Origin: Legionella sp.
GTDB lineage: Bacteria > Pseudomonadota > Gammaproteobacteria > Legionellales > Legionellaceae
Assembly: GCA_017306715.1 (NCBI GenBank)
Contig: JAFKHV010000022.1
Coordinates: forward strand, 1 to 57,586
Direction of reading: 5' to 3'
Length of the DNA: 57,586 bases
Positions 38,690 through 46,572 of this stretch are shown here, piece after piece (position 1 is the stretch's first letter; the number at the start of each line of letters is the position of its first letter). The notes under the pieces are model-generated. The model did no database searches, was not told the origin of the DNA, and worked only from the letters and a program-made list of their open reading frames with translations. A program made the position numbers and the translations under genes.

Positions 38690-40549
38690 TTAGATAATTT
38701 TATACAAATTTAACTGGTATTCTGCTTGCCAAGCCCATCCACCGCCGAGTTGAGGAAGAATTTTCATTGAGGTCACATAGTTATTTTTAAGCGTCAAAAA
38801 ACGATTTTGTGCATAAAGTTGAGCAAATTCATGCGTATCTTCAATCAGCGGCGATAACAGAAAGCGACTGCGTCCCAGCAGTGCGGGAAAATGGAAGTTC
38901 TGTTTTCGGCCATCCTGTAAATGATAACGAATTTCCACAGAAGGCTGCTTGTATAACCATCCCGATAGTGCCCCCAGAAAACTTGGCTTGAGCACTATCT
39001 CAGCCCATAGTAATTCTTCCTGAACGGGGAGTTGGACCGAATCTCCGAGCTTTATCGTTTGCACACTATAAAGCTGTGACAAGAATTTACTTGATGATTT
39101 TTTCTTCAAATAAAGTGTCGCCTTATTTTCATTGACCAATTGAAAATTACGTAGCAGTATCGGCCAGCTCGCTCCATCCTCCAATGCCGGTAAACGATTA
39201 TCAATAGGTTCTATGCGAAAAATCAGATTGGTTGCGCTCTTCTCACTTGCAAGATAATGCGCATTCACTGCAGTCAGTTTTTGCGAGAAAGCAGAATAAC
39301 TTTGGAAAATAGGTCGTGGTTGCCAATGATTCCCTGAGGCTAGTAGTTCCGTCTGCCCGTTGGAATATATGTCAACAGGCGCGTTGAATTGAGGTAATCC
39401 CGATTTATCTTTATACCAGTTCATAATCAAAGAATAATTTCGCGGCAAAGACTCATTATTTGTCAGGCGAGTGATGAGCCCATGAAAAGCACTCTGATAG
39501 GTGGTAATAATCTGATTGCCCAGGTTGATTGCTCGATAATGATGGGTGATATATAGACTGCTCAATGCACTCAGTGCAAAGATTATCCACCGCGAGGATT
39601 GAGTATTCAGCATGAAAAACAATAAGCTCGCAACCCCTAAGGCACTGCCGGCGATGAGTGCGTGATTATGACGTACAAAACCGGTTTTGAATGCAAGGAA
39701 CAGAAATAAACCAAAAACAGTCCCTAGATAGGTCTTGGGAATTTTGTTTATATTAGGGGCGAACAGAATCCCACCTACGATCAATAAGGCACTCATCAAG
39801 AAAATCAATACTTCTGATGAATCTCCGTCCATAGACATGGTGGGTGTAAAGGCGATAACCAAATCCAGGGAGCTTATGATAAAGGGGAGCAGCGTCATCA
39901 AGGGCTGACCGGCAACTAACCACCAAAAAATTAAACTCATTGCAGGACTTACCAGCAAAATCCATGCATTTTTCTGTTTTAAAATAATCCGGAATAAGAC
40001 CCAATTTAAAAATATAAAAACAAAGCAAAAAGGAATCAGCGAACTTTTGATCAATACGAGCAAACCGAAAGGGGCACTCAGAATGGCGCTTTGCAAGGTA
40101 GTGAATGAATTTTTTTGTTGCATCTGCATGCTTAAAAGAAAAGCTAAAAGCAAGGGGTAGGTATAAAATAAAACATCACGAACATAGATCATCGCACAAA
40201 AATAGCCAATAAAGAGCCACAGCCAGCGATTATTTGTTTGTTGCCAGATGAACAGGAGCAGATAAGCATAGGTTAGAGCAAGGTATGCACTACCTACCAA
40301 CATGAGCCCATCGGTCTGTGGATGATACATTTTTGTATAAATTGCTGCATAAGGGCCTAAAGTAAAGATTATATCGCGACCAAATGCCAGATGCTGGGCG
40401 ACCGCCTCATTTAACGCGAGCGCCCAGGAGCCATCAATCCCTATTTCGGGCATCCTAGGTGCAAATGGAACCAGTACGGGCATTAATAAACCGCAAAGAA
40501 GAATATATGTAAAAAAATTTGCACTGAAATATTTTAGGTCTGGCTGCAC
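38690..40549 (-). CDS. Large polytopic membrane protein of unknown function
   Basis: A 619-residue protein with a GTG start. The first 340 residues contain about 11-12 membrane segments with a first periplasmic loop rich in acidic and aromatic residues (EIGIDGSWALALNEAVAQ), an arrangement recalling GT-C polyprenyl-sugar glycosyltransferases. The C-terminal 270 residues are soluble and beta-rich (NNYVTSMKILPQLGGGWAWQ near the end), probably periplasmic. No catalytic DxD or similar signature is certain. It lies alone, 92 bases downstream of the helicase-like gene start, same strand. A role in envelope glycan transfer is a guess from topology only. Confidence 0.6.
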   Translation of the reverse strand: MQPDLKYFSANFFTYILLCGLLMPVLVPFAPRMPEIGIDGSWALALNEAVAQHLAFGRDIIFTLGPYAAIYTKMYHPQTDGLMLVGSAYLALTYAYLLLFIWQQTNNRWLWLFIGYFCAMIYVRDVLFYTYPLLLAFLLSMQMQQKNSFTTLQSAILSAPFGLLVLIKSSLIPFCFVFIFLNWVLFRIILKQKNAWILLVSPAMSLIFWWLVAGQPLMTLLPFIISSLDLVIAFTPTMSMDGDSSEVLIFLMSALLIVGGILFAPNINKIPKTYLGTVFGLFLFLAFKTGFVRHNHALIAGSALGVASLLFFMLNTQSSRWIIFALSALSSLYITHHYRAINLGNQIITTYQSAFHGLITRLTNNESLPRNYSLIMNWYKDKSGLPQFNAPVDIYSNGQTELLASGNHWQPRPIFQSYSAFSQKLTAVNAHYLASEKSATNLIFRIEPIDNRLPALEDGASWPILLRNFQLVNENKATLYLKKKSSSKFLSQLYSVQTIKLGDSVQLPVQEELLWAEIVLKPSFLGALSGWLYKQPSVEIRYHLQDGRKQNFHFPALLGRSRFLLSPLIEDTHEFAQLYAQNRFLTLKNNYVTSMKILPQLGGGWAWQAEYQLNLYKII

Positions 40550-40728
40550 AATAAATCGCGAAAATCCCTGAGCGTGAACTCATGGTAGCTTTCATATACC
40601 ATCCATGCAAGCTTTCCTAAAACAGCGCGCATCATATTTAAAATCATATGCTCAAAATTCATCGACATTCGCGTTAAAAATAAAACATGCTATGATTCTG
40701 ATTAAGCAATAATTGGCAGGAGGCTTCT

Positions 40729-41838
40729 TTGTCTCTGGTTGTGATGAATCCTATAGCCCCCGTGCAACGCAAAATAATTCACATCGATATGGACTGCTTT
40801 TATGCAGCCATTGAAGTGCGTGATCATCCCGAACTACGAAATAAACCTGTGGCTGTAGGCGGCTCCTCAGCGCAAAGAGGCGTTTTATGCACTTGCAATT
40901 ATTTAGCGCGAAAATATGGCGTGCATTCTGCCATGCCTACGGCAACAGCGCTTCGTCTTTGTCCAGATTTGATTGTGCTGCCGGTAAACATGCCCAAATA
41001 CCGTGAAATCTCACAACACATCCAACAGATTTTCTTAAAATATACGCCCTTAGTTGAACCCCTATCTCTGGATGAAGCCTACCTTGATGTGAGTACCTCA
41101 CCCTATCATGAAGGCAGTGCTACACGGATTGCCCAGGCTATTCAGCAGCAAATCATAGCCGAACATCAGCTTACTGCCTCAGCCGGAGTTGCGCCCAATA
41201 AATTTCTTGCCAAAATTGCCAGCGCATGGAAAAAACCGCAAGGCCTTTTCGTGCTCCCTCCAGCTCAAGTAGACGAATTTATCAAAAATTTACCTGTTGA
41301 AAAATTATTTGGTGTCGGCAAAGTAAACGCACAAAAATTAAAACAATTAAACATCAATACGGGGAATGATTTGCGACACCATTCGCCAGAGTTTTTAACT
41401 GCTGCTTTTGGCAAATTGGGCCAGCAGCTCTATCAGCAGGCCTATGGTATTGACCATCGCCCCGTAGAGCCCAACCGCCAAAGAAAGTCACTCGGAATTG
41501 AAAAAACACTTACTCAAGACATTACCCAAATTCCCCAGGCTATGGAAATCATCGAAGTATTGTATGCTCAATTGTTAGTGCGCATTGAAGAATATGCAGC
41601 AAATCTAGATATAAAGAGCCTTTTTGTTAAGGTAAAAAATAGTGAATTTAAATTACACACCGCCGAATGTCGTAGCATCCGCCCTAACTTGCAACGATAT
41701 TATGAACTCTTTTACAAAGCCAATAGTCAAAACATGAAAGCCATTCGCCTCGTCGGAATTGGGGTAAATTTTAATTATTCAACACCACTAAATCATATAC
41801 AGCAATCATTATTTGATGAGGAAATGTGGCTCGAATAG
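40729..41838 (+). CDS. dinB: DNA polymerase IV
   Basis: A Y-family translesion polymerase of 369 residues. AGGAGG at 40718-40723 lies 5 bases before a TTG at 40729, which I take as the start; the ATG at 40744 is too far from that ribosome site unless another is used. Catalytic carboxylates are in HIDMDCFYAAIEVRD (Asp pair) and SLDEAYLDVS near residue 108 (Asp-Glu). KPVAVGG, CNYLARKYGV and SAGVAPNKFLAKIAS are typical palm/finger segments, and the helix-hairpin-helix near VGKVNAQKL is present. IQQSLFDEE at the C terminus is a beta-clamp binding motif. Confidence 0.95.
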   Translation: MSLVVMNPIAPVQRKIIHIDMDCFYAAIEVRDHPELRNKPVAVGGSSAQRGVLCTCNYLARKYGVHSAMPTATALRLCPDLIVLPVNMPKYREISQHIQQIFLKYTPLVEPLSLDEAYLDVSTSPYHEGSATRIAQAIQQQIIAEHQLTASAGVAPNKFLAKIASAWKKPQGLFVLPPAQVDEFIKNLPVEKLFGVGKVNAQKLKQLNINTGNDLRHHSPEFLTAAFGKLGQQLYQQAYGIDHRPVEPNRQRKSLGIEKTLTQDITQIPQAMEIIEVLYAQLLVRIEEYAANLDIKSLFVKVKNSEFKLHTAECRSIRPNLQRYYELFYKANSQNMKAIRLVGIGVNFNYSTPLNHIQQSLFDEEMWLE

Positions 41839-41911
41839 TATCGAAGTTGTCTATTAGAATTAAAGTGAACTATATTCAAAACAACCAACCATAGTCTTTT
41901 TGAAGGTTTTT

Positions 41912-42961
41912 ATGCATACGGGCAACATCGCCTGGGTACTTATTTCTTGCGCGCTGGTCATGTTAATGACTCCAGGTTTAGCATTTTTTTATTCGGGCTT
42001 GGTTCCCGAACGTAATGCCTTGAATACCATCAAAATGAGTTTTATTTGCCTGGCAATCATCCCCCTCCTTTGGGTGTTTTTGGGCTATTCTTTGGTTTTT
42101 AGTGACAACACCCCCTGGATTGGTGGCTTAAAGTATCTGGGGCTTATGCATCTACATCAGCCGAACCCCACGATTACGACTATACCGCAACCCTTATTTA
42201 TGTTCTTTCAAATGATGTTTGCCATTATTTCGCCCGCAATAATCTCCGGTGCATTGGTGGGACGGATGAAATTTGCAGCTTATATGCTTTTTGTAGTCTT
42301 ATGGAGTTTATTCGTTTATGTCCCTCTAGCGCACTGGGTTTGGGGAAATAATGGCTGGCTTGCAGCCTTAGGTGCAATAGATTTTGCCGGAGGCATTGTA
42401 GTACACATCAGCGCAGGTTTTTCCGCATTAATGGCGGCAATTATTCTGGGGCCGCGTATTACGTTAAGACAGAGAGAGCGTCCGCATAATATTCCTTTTG
42501 TCATTTTGGGAGCATCACTCTTATGGTTTGGCTGGTTTGGTTTCAATGCCGGCTCCGCACTTGCCGCCAATAGTCTTGCTGTTGATGTAGCAATAAATAC
42601 CATGCTCGGTGCGAGTGCTGCGGTTACGGCGTGGACTTTATTTTCCTGGATTCGTGGTGCCCGACCCTCTGCAGTGGGCGCATCGGCAGCAGCAGTCATT
42701 GGCTTGGTCGCCATAACCCCTGCTTGTGGTTTTGTTACGCCTATGGGTGCGGTAGGAATTGGTGCCTGTACCGCGATTATAACCCAAATTGTTTTATTAT
42801 ATATTCATCATTTAAAATATATTGATGACACCGCAGATGTTTTTGCGTGTCATGGTATTGCGGGTGTTTTGGGTTCGTTACTTACCGGAATTTTTGCAAC
42901 CACAGCCGTTAATCCAGCAGGTAAAAATGGTGTGCTCTATGGCAATTATGATTTATTATGA
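41912..42961 (+). CDS. amtB: Ammonium transporter, truncated by an in-frame TGA
   Basis: An Amt-family ammonium channel. The ATG at 41912 has AAGG 5 bases upstream; the open frame starts at a TTG 12 bases earlier. It has FYSGLVPERN near the start (conserved), WVWGNNGWLAALGAIDFAGGIVVHISAGFSAL (with the pore His of the family) near residue 144, and FACHGIAGVLGSLLTGIFA near 310 with the second pore His. The frame stops at TGA 42959-42961 after GVLYGNYDLL, just before the last membrane helix. The next 55 codons in the same frame encode the missing end. No glnK gene is adjacent. No recoding signal is seen. Confidence 0.85.
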   Translation: MHTGNIAWVLISCALVMLMTPGLAFFYSGLVPERNALNTIKMSFICLAIIPLLWVFLGYSLVFSDNTPWIGGLKYLGLMHLHQPNPTITTIPQPLFMFFQMMFAIISPAIISGALVGRMKFAAYMLFVVLWSLFVYVPLAHWVWGNNGWLAALGAIDFAGGIVVHISAGFSALMAAIILGPRITLRQRERPHNIPFVILGASLLWFGWFGFNAGSALAANSLAVDVAINTMLGASAAVTAWTLFSWIRGARPSAVGASAAAVIGLVAITPACGFVTPMGAVGIGACTAIITQIVLLYIHHLKYIDDTADVFACHGIAGVLGSLLTGIFATTAVNPAGKNGVLYGNYDLL

Positions 42962-43129
42962 AATCAATTGATCGCAGTTTTAGTGGCTATCAGTGTGTCC
43001 GTCATCGGAACGGCATTGATTCTGCTCTTTTTACGTAAGATGATGAATATACGCACCTCACCTAAAGAAGAAATTCAGGGAATTGATCTTGTGGAGCATG
43101 GCGAGACCGCCTACGATCATGCTCAATAA
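42962..43129 (+). pseudogene. amtB: Remaining 3' part of amtB beyond the in-frame stop
   Basis: Directly after the TGA, 55 codons in the same frame encode a long hydrophobic helix (QLIAVLVAISVSVIGTALIL) and then a cytosolic tail, EEIQGIDLVEHGETAYDHAQ, ending in TAA at 43127. The tail matches the usual Amt C terminus that contacts GlnK (I-D-x-x-E-H-G-E-x-A-Y). The fragment has no start of its own. The total with the upstream part would be about 405 residues, the normal size. A recent nonsense change, a sequencing error or stop readthrough would each explain it. Confidence 0.75.
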
Positions 43130-43158
43130 CTATAGATAATGATTTAAGGTAATGTCGT

Positions 43159-44598
43159 ATGACTCTGCTATCCCCCTCTTCCTATCGAACCCTTTCATCT
43201 CAATTCTTTCGTGAGGCCACTCCTTCGCCTTTAGCAAAAGCAGATTTATTATTATTTAATGAACCTCTAGCTTGTGATTTACAGCTACCTGCGGCAACTG
43301 ATTTATATGCAGGGCATGTCTCAAAATACCATCTCAAATCTTTAGCTCTAGCTTATGCAGGGCATCAATTTGGCCACTTTGTTCCGCTTTTGGGAGATGG
43401 CCGTGCCCATCTGTTGGGTGAAGTTACAACTCCGGATGGACGTTCTTTCGATATTCAACTCAAAGGTTCAGGAACGACCCCCTACTCCCGCGGTGGTGAT
43501 GGCCGTGCGCCTCTCAGTGCGGTATTACGCGAATATTTAATCAGTGAAGCCATGCATGGTCTTAATATTCCCACCACGCGTGCGCTCGCAGTCATCTCCA
43601 GTCAAGATAAAATTTACCGCCAACAGGGTATGGTTACTGCAGGAATCTTAACTCGAGTAGCTCAGGGTAGTTTACGGGTTGGTTCTTTCGAATTTGCGGC
43701 ATCTTTAGCGGAGGTGAAGAGCCTGAAGCAACTCACTGATTATGCCATTAAACGCCATTATCCAGAAATTTTAACCAGCCCTAGACCCTATCTTGAGTTC
43801 TATCAACACGTGCTTAAACGCCAGGCTCAATTGATTGCTTTATGGATGAGTGTAGGCTTTATTCATGGGGTAATGAATACGGATAACATGTCTATAAGTG
43901 GCGAGACTCTAGATTATGGTCCCTGTGCTTTTATGGATGAATTCGATTTAAAAACGGTGTTTAGTTATATTGATCAGCAGGGTCGCTATGCTTTTGGCAA
44001 TCAGGCAAATATTGCTTATTGGAATCTGGCAATTCTGGCTCAAAGCCTGGCGCCGATTATTGAAGATTATGACGGCTTACAAGAACAGCTTAACCTTTTC
44101 CCCGAAGTTTTTCGTCAGGCATGGCATCAGTGCTTGCACGCAAAATTGGGTATCCCTAAGCACAGCTTCGAAAGTCTTGCTTTAATTGAACCACTATTTG
44201 TTTTAATGCAACAAGAGCAATGTGATTATACAAATACATTTCGTCTACTTGGGAAAGCAGTCATTTGTACAGAGGCTCAGCAGCAATTAGAAAAACAATT
44301 AGGAGACTCAGAGCAAGCACGAGCCTGGGTTCGCGACTGGTTAAAGCATGTGCATTTACAGCAACTGCCACTCACAGAAATTCAAAAACAAATGAATCAA
44401 GTCAATCCAGTTTATATCCCACGCAATCACTTGGTCGAGCAAGTATTGTATGAAGCAGTCGAAGAAAATAATTTAAGCTTGTTACACACACTCCTGCCGC
44501 TGTGGCAAAATCCATTTACCGAACAACCCCATACTGAGCAGTGGCAACAACCGGCATCACCACAAGAAAGAGTGCCTTATACCTTTTGCGGAACATAA
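43159..44598 (+). CDS. selO: Protein adenylyltransferase SelO (YdiU family)
   Basis: A pseudokinase-fold enzyme that transfers AMP to Ser/Thr/Tyr of proteins, linked to redox stress. At 479 residues it matches E. coli YdiU (478). YAGHQFGHFVPLLGDGRAHLLGE near residue 65 holds the inverted glycine-rich loop. FDIQLKGSGTTPYSRGGDGRAPLSAVLREYLISEAM near residue 97 carries the Lys and Glu pair and the two Arg. FIHGVMNTDNMSISG near residue 234 has the catalytic Asn-Asp, followed by the DYGP metal site. The end, PYTFCGT, retains the C-terminal Cys. It follows amtB, with AAGG about 9 bases before the ATG. Confidence 0.94.
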   Translation: MTLLSPSSYRTLSSQFFREATPSPLAKADLLLFNEPLACDLQLPAATDLYAGHVSKYHLKSLALAYAGHQFGHFVPLLGDGRAHLLGEVTTPDGRSFDIQLKGSGTTPYSRGGDGRAPLSAVLREYLISEAMHGLNIPTTRALAVISSQDKIYRQQGMVTAGILTRVAQGSLRVGSFEFAASLAEVKSLKQLTDYAIKRHYPEILTSPRPYLEFYQHVLKRQAQLIALWMSVGFIHGVMNTDNMSISGETLDYGPCAFMDEFDLKTVFSYIDQQGRYAFGNQANIAYWNLAILAQSLAPIIEDYDGLQEQLNLFPEVFRQAWHQCLHAKLGIPKHSFESLALIEPLFVLMQQEQCDYTNTFRLLGKAVICTEAQQQLEKQLGDSEQARAWVRDWLKHVHLQQLPLTEIQKQMNQVNPVYIPRNHLVEQVLYEAVEENNLSLLHTLLPLWQNPFTEQPHTEQWQQPASPQERVPYTFCGT

Positions 44599-44622
44599 GA
44601 GTCGTAACAATTAGAAAATTTG

Positions 44623-45138
44623 TTACGAGCAATTTTCAACAAAATAAGCTTCCGGATCTCTACCCGTGTACATGCGTATGATTTTATTACTTTTGGTTTC
44701 AAAGCGTAGGGCGCGGTGATTCTTCTGATCTTCAAGGGTGTAATAATGACCTTTTGCTTCGTAGCGATGCGGTTCTTTTTCTAATTTTCCCTGATAAATA
44801 CTGCGCAATTGACTTTCGCTCATTCCAAGATGGGCGCCGGCAGTGGTCTTAAAATGTTTGGTATCAATATTGATGCGTGCTATTTTATTTTCAGCAATCA
44901 TTAAGGTGACGCCGGTTATTCCTTGAATACTCTCTAAATAACAGGAGTCCTCACCTATACCTGGTTTGGTACCTTTGAGTTTAATACCTTTTAATGCATT
45001 TACGGTACTAAGGCTCATACCTATTTTAATTGGCCCCAAACCTTCAAGAGTTAAAACCCAGGGAGCTTGAACACCAAAGCTTGCTCCAGCAATACTAAAT
45101 GCGAGTAATGCCACGATTATTCTGGTACAAAATTTCAT
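44623..45138 (-). CDS. Secreted protein of unknown function
   Basis: A 171-residue protein with a signal peptide (MKFCTRIIVALLAFSIAGASFGVQA, cleavage near 22-25). The mature domain starts GLGPIKIGMSLSTVNALKGIKL, a pattern (G-x-I-x-I-G-M-S-x-x-x-V) recurring in small periplasmic proteins of uncertain role. A second, weaker version of the same unit is AHLGMSESQLRSIYQGKL near residue 100, so the domain may be a duplicated alpha-beta module. Two Cys (DSCYL and the C-terminal ENCS) could pair. No enzyme motif is seen. Confidence 0.65.
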   Translation of the reverse strand: MKFCTRIIVALLAFSIAGASFGVQAPWVLTLEGLGPIKIGMSLSTVNALKGIKLKGTKPGIGEDSCYLESIQGITGVTLMIAENKIARINIDTKHFKTTAGAHLGMSESQLRSIYQGKLEKEPHRYEAKGHYYTLEDQKNHRALRFETKSNKIIRMYTGRDPEAYFVENCS

Positions 45139-45210
45139 CTATGCCTCATAATTTTGAAAAATAATTGAACATAATGTAACAAAATAATCGTTTGAGCGCA
45201 ATTTTTTTGG

Positions 45211-46293
45211 TTAAAGGCGGATCAGCTCCTCATACTCAGCGGCAGTGATACAGCGACGCGTATGCACATCTTGAGCCACATCCTCTTGCCATGCAGCGAC
45301 TAAAGCATTCGCGCCGGCTTTTAGGCTAAGCAATTCTGCACCATAACCTGAACCATAGGAAAAAGCATAAAGTTGTTCGTGCGCCTGCATTCCAGCTAAA
45401 GCCCGTGCTACAGCGAGCCAAAGGCTTGCAGTATAACTATTTCCCGAAAGTTTGTTCCATTCCATAGTAGGTAAAATTTTTTCTTGATAAAAGTCGAGAA
45501 CTCGTTGCTCATTCCAACCTATATGTTCGCCAATCGCCTGCCAGGCTTTTTTTACCATGCCCGAAAATGGGGTATGGAAACAAAAGAATTTAAGTTCATT
45601 TAAAACATCGTCAGGGTTCCGGCCCTGTAACGATGCTTGAAAACATGCCACGGCCGCCTCTTTATAACAAGCAAGACTAAATTGACCTTCAACCACTGGA
45701 TAGGCATGACCTACGGGGCGCCAGAAATCAAATGCGGGTTTACTCCAGGGAAAAGATTGTGTATTAATTTCTGCAATCAGGGGCTCATCAATAATTAGTG
45801 CAACCGCGCCCGCGCCGCCTGTAGCCTCACCAGGGTCTTGTGGAGCATAGACTGAAATATCCGTAGCAATTACTAGGGCAGCTTTACCAGCAGCAGCACC
45901 TGACATTTTCCATTCTATAGCCTGTTTAATCGCAAGGGTACCGCCATAACATGCATGTTTGACCTCATAAGAGCGCACTGCTCCTTCTAAACCAAGCTCA
46001 GCTGCAATCCAGGCGCTTAACGGGCGACTCATGTCTAAACTACTCTCTGTGCCCACAGCAATCAAACCAATATCTGCTAATGAGCCAGACCAACGCGCTA
46101 AAGCTCTTTTCGCAGCTTCTACACCGAGCTCAACAACACCATAATCTTTTGGGCATACCGCAATGTGTTTACATCCTAAACCATGTAAAAATTTCATGGG
46201 ATCAACATTGCGTATTTTGGCAAGCTCATCAACTGGGAAATAAAGTGGTGGAAAATGAACCCCAAGTGATGCGATACCCCATGAATTTTGCAT
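45211..46293 (-). CDS. Hydroxymethylglutaryl-CoA synthase family protein
   Basis: A thiolase-fold enzyme of 360 residues. The nucleophile Cys is in YEVKHACYGGTLAIKQA near residue 112, the acidic partner region is GTESSLDMSRPLSAWI near residue 77, and FHTPFSGMVKKA near residue 235 has the catalytic His of HMG-CoA synthase. GNSYTASLWLAVARAL and SYGSGYGAELLSL complete the C-terminal half. The first mevalonate-pathway enzyme condenses acetyl-CoA with acetoacetyl-CoA, and Legionella is known to use mevalonate for isoprenoids. No other mevalonate gene is in this window. AGAGG lies about 8 bases before the ATG. A perfect TATAAT on the minus strand at 46369-46364 may be its -10. Confidence 0.88.
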   Translation of the reverse strand: MQNSWGIASLGVHFPPLYFPVDELAKIRNVDPMKFLHGLGCKHIAVCPKDYGVVELGVEAAKRALARWSGSLADIGLIAVGTESSLDMSRPLSAWIAAELGLEGAVRSYEVKHACYGGTLAIKQAIEWKMSGAAAGKAALVIATDISVYAPQDPGEATGGAGAVALIIDEPLIAEINTQSFPWSKPAFDFWRPVGHAYPVVEGQFSLACYKEAAVACFQASLQGRNPDDVLNELKFFCFHTPFSGMVKKAWQAIGEHIGWNEQRVLDFYQEKILPTMEWNKLSGNSYTASLWLAVARALAGMQAHEQLYAFSYGSGYGAELLSLKAGANALVAAWQEDVAQDVHTRRCITAAEYEELIRL

Positions 46294-46572
46294 AATCTAT
46301 ACCTCTTAAAACAAATAAATTGATAAACCTAAGTTATTGAAAAATTAAGTTGTCTAACTTTAAATTATAGACGAGTTTATAGGAAACAAGATATTAAAAT
46401 GATCACTAAGATATAAAAAAACCCATGCCACGCAAAATTTAATAACCATATAATTTGGCTACAAACCAAGCCTCCAGCCAAACATTCACCTTAATTAATC
46501 AGTTTGGAGGAAATTAATCCATGTGTTATATTGATTGACACTTAATAAGCCAATTAGATTTTTTAAGAAGCA

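Noticed and set aside
42316..42714. Long frame of 132 codons antisense to amtB
   Set aside because: The + strand encodes a clear Amt protein here; the antisense frame is low-complexity (Ala/Pro-rich) and reflects the codon pattern of the real gene.
42959..42961. TGA in amtB as a selenocysteine codon
   Set aside because: Amt proteins have no Cys or Sec at this place, and no bacterial SECIS-like stem-loop follows the codon; nonsense change, error or readthrough are simpler.
46521..46538. Five-codon frame (MCYID) after GGAGG upstream of the ankyrin gene
   Set aside because: Too short to judge and 10 bases from the GGAGG; mentioned only as part of a possible structured leader.
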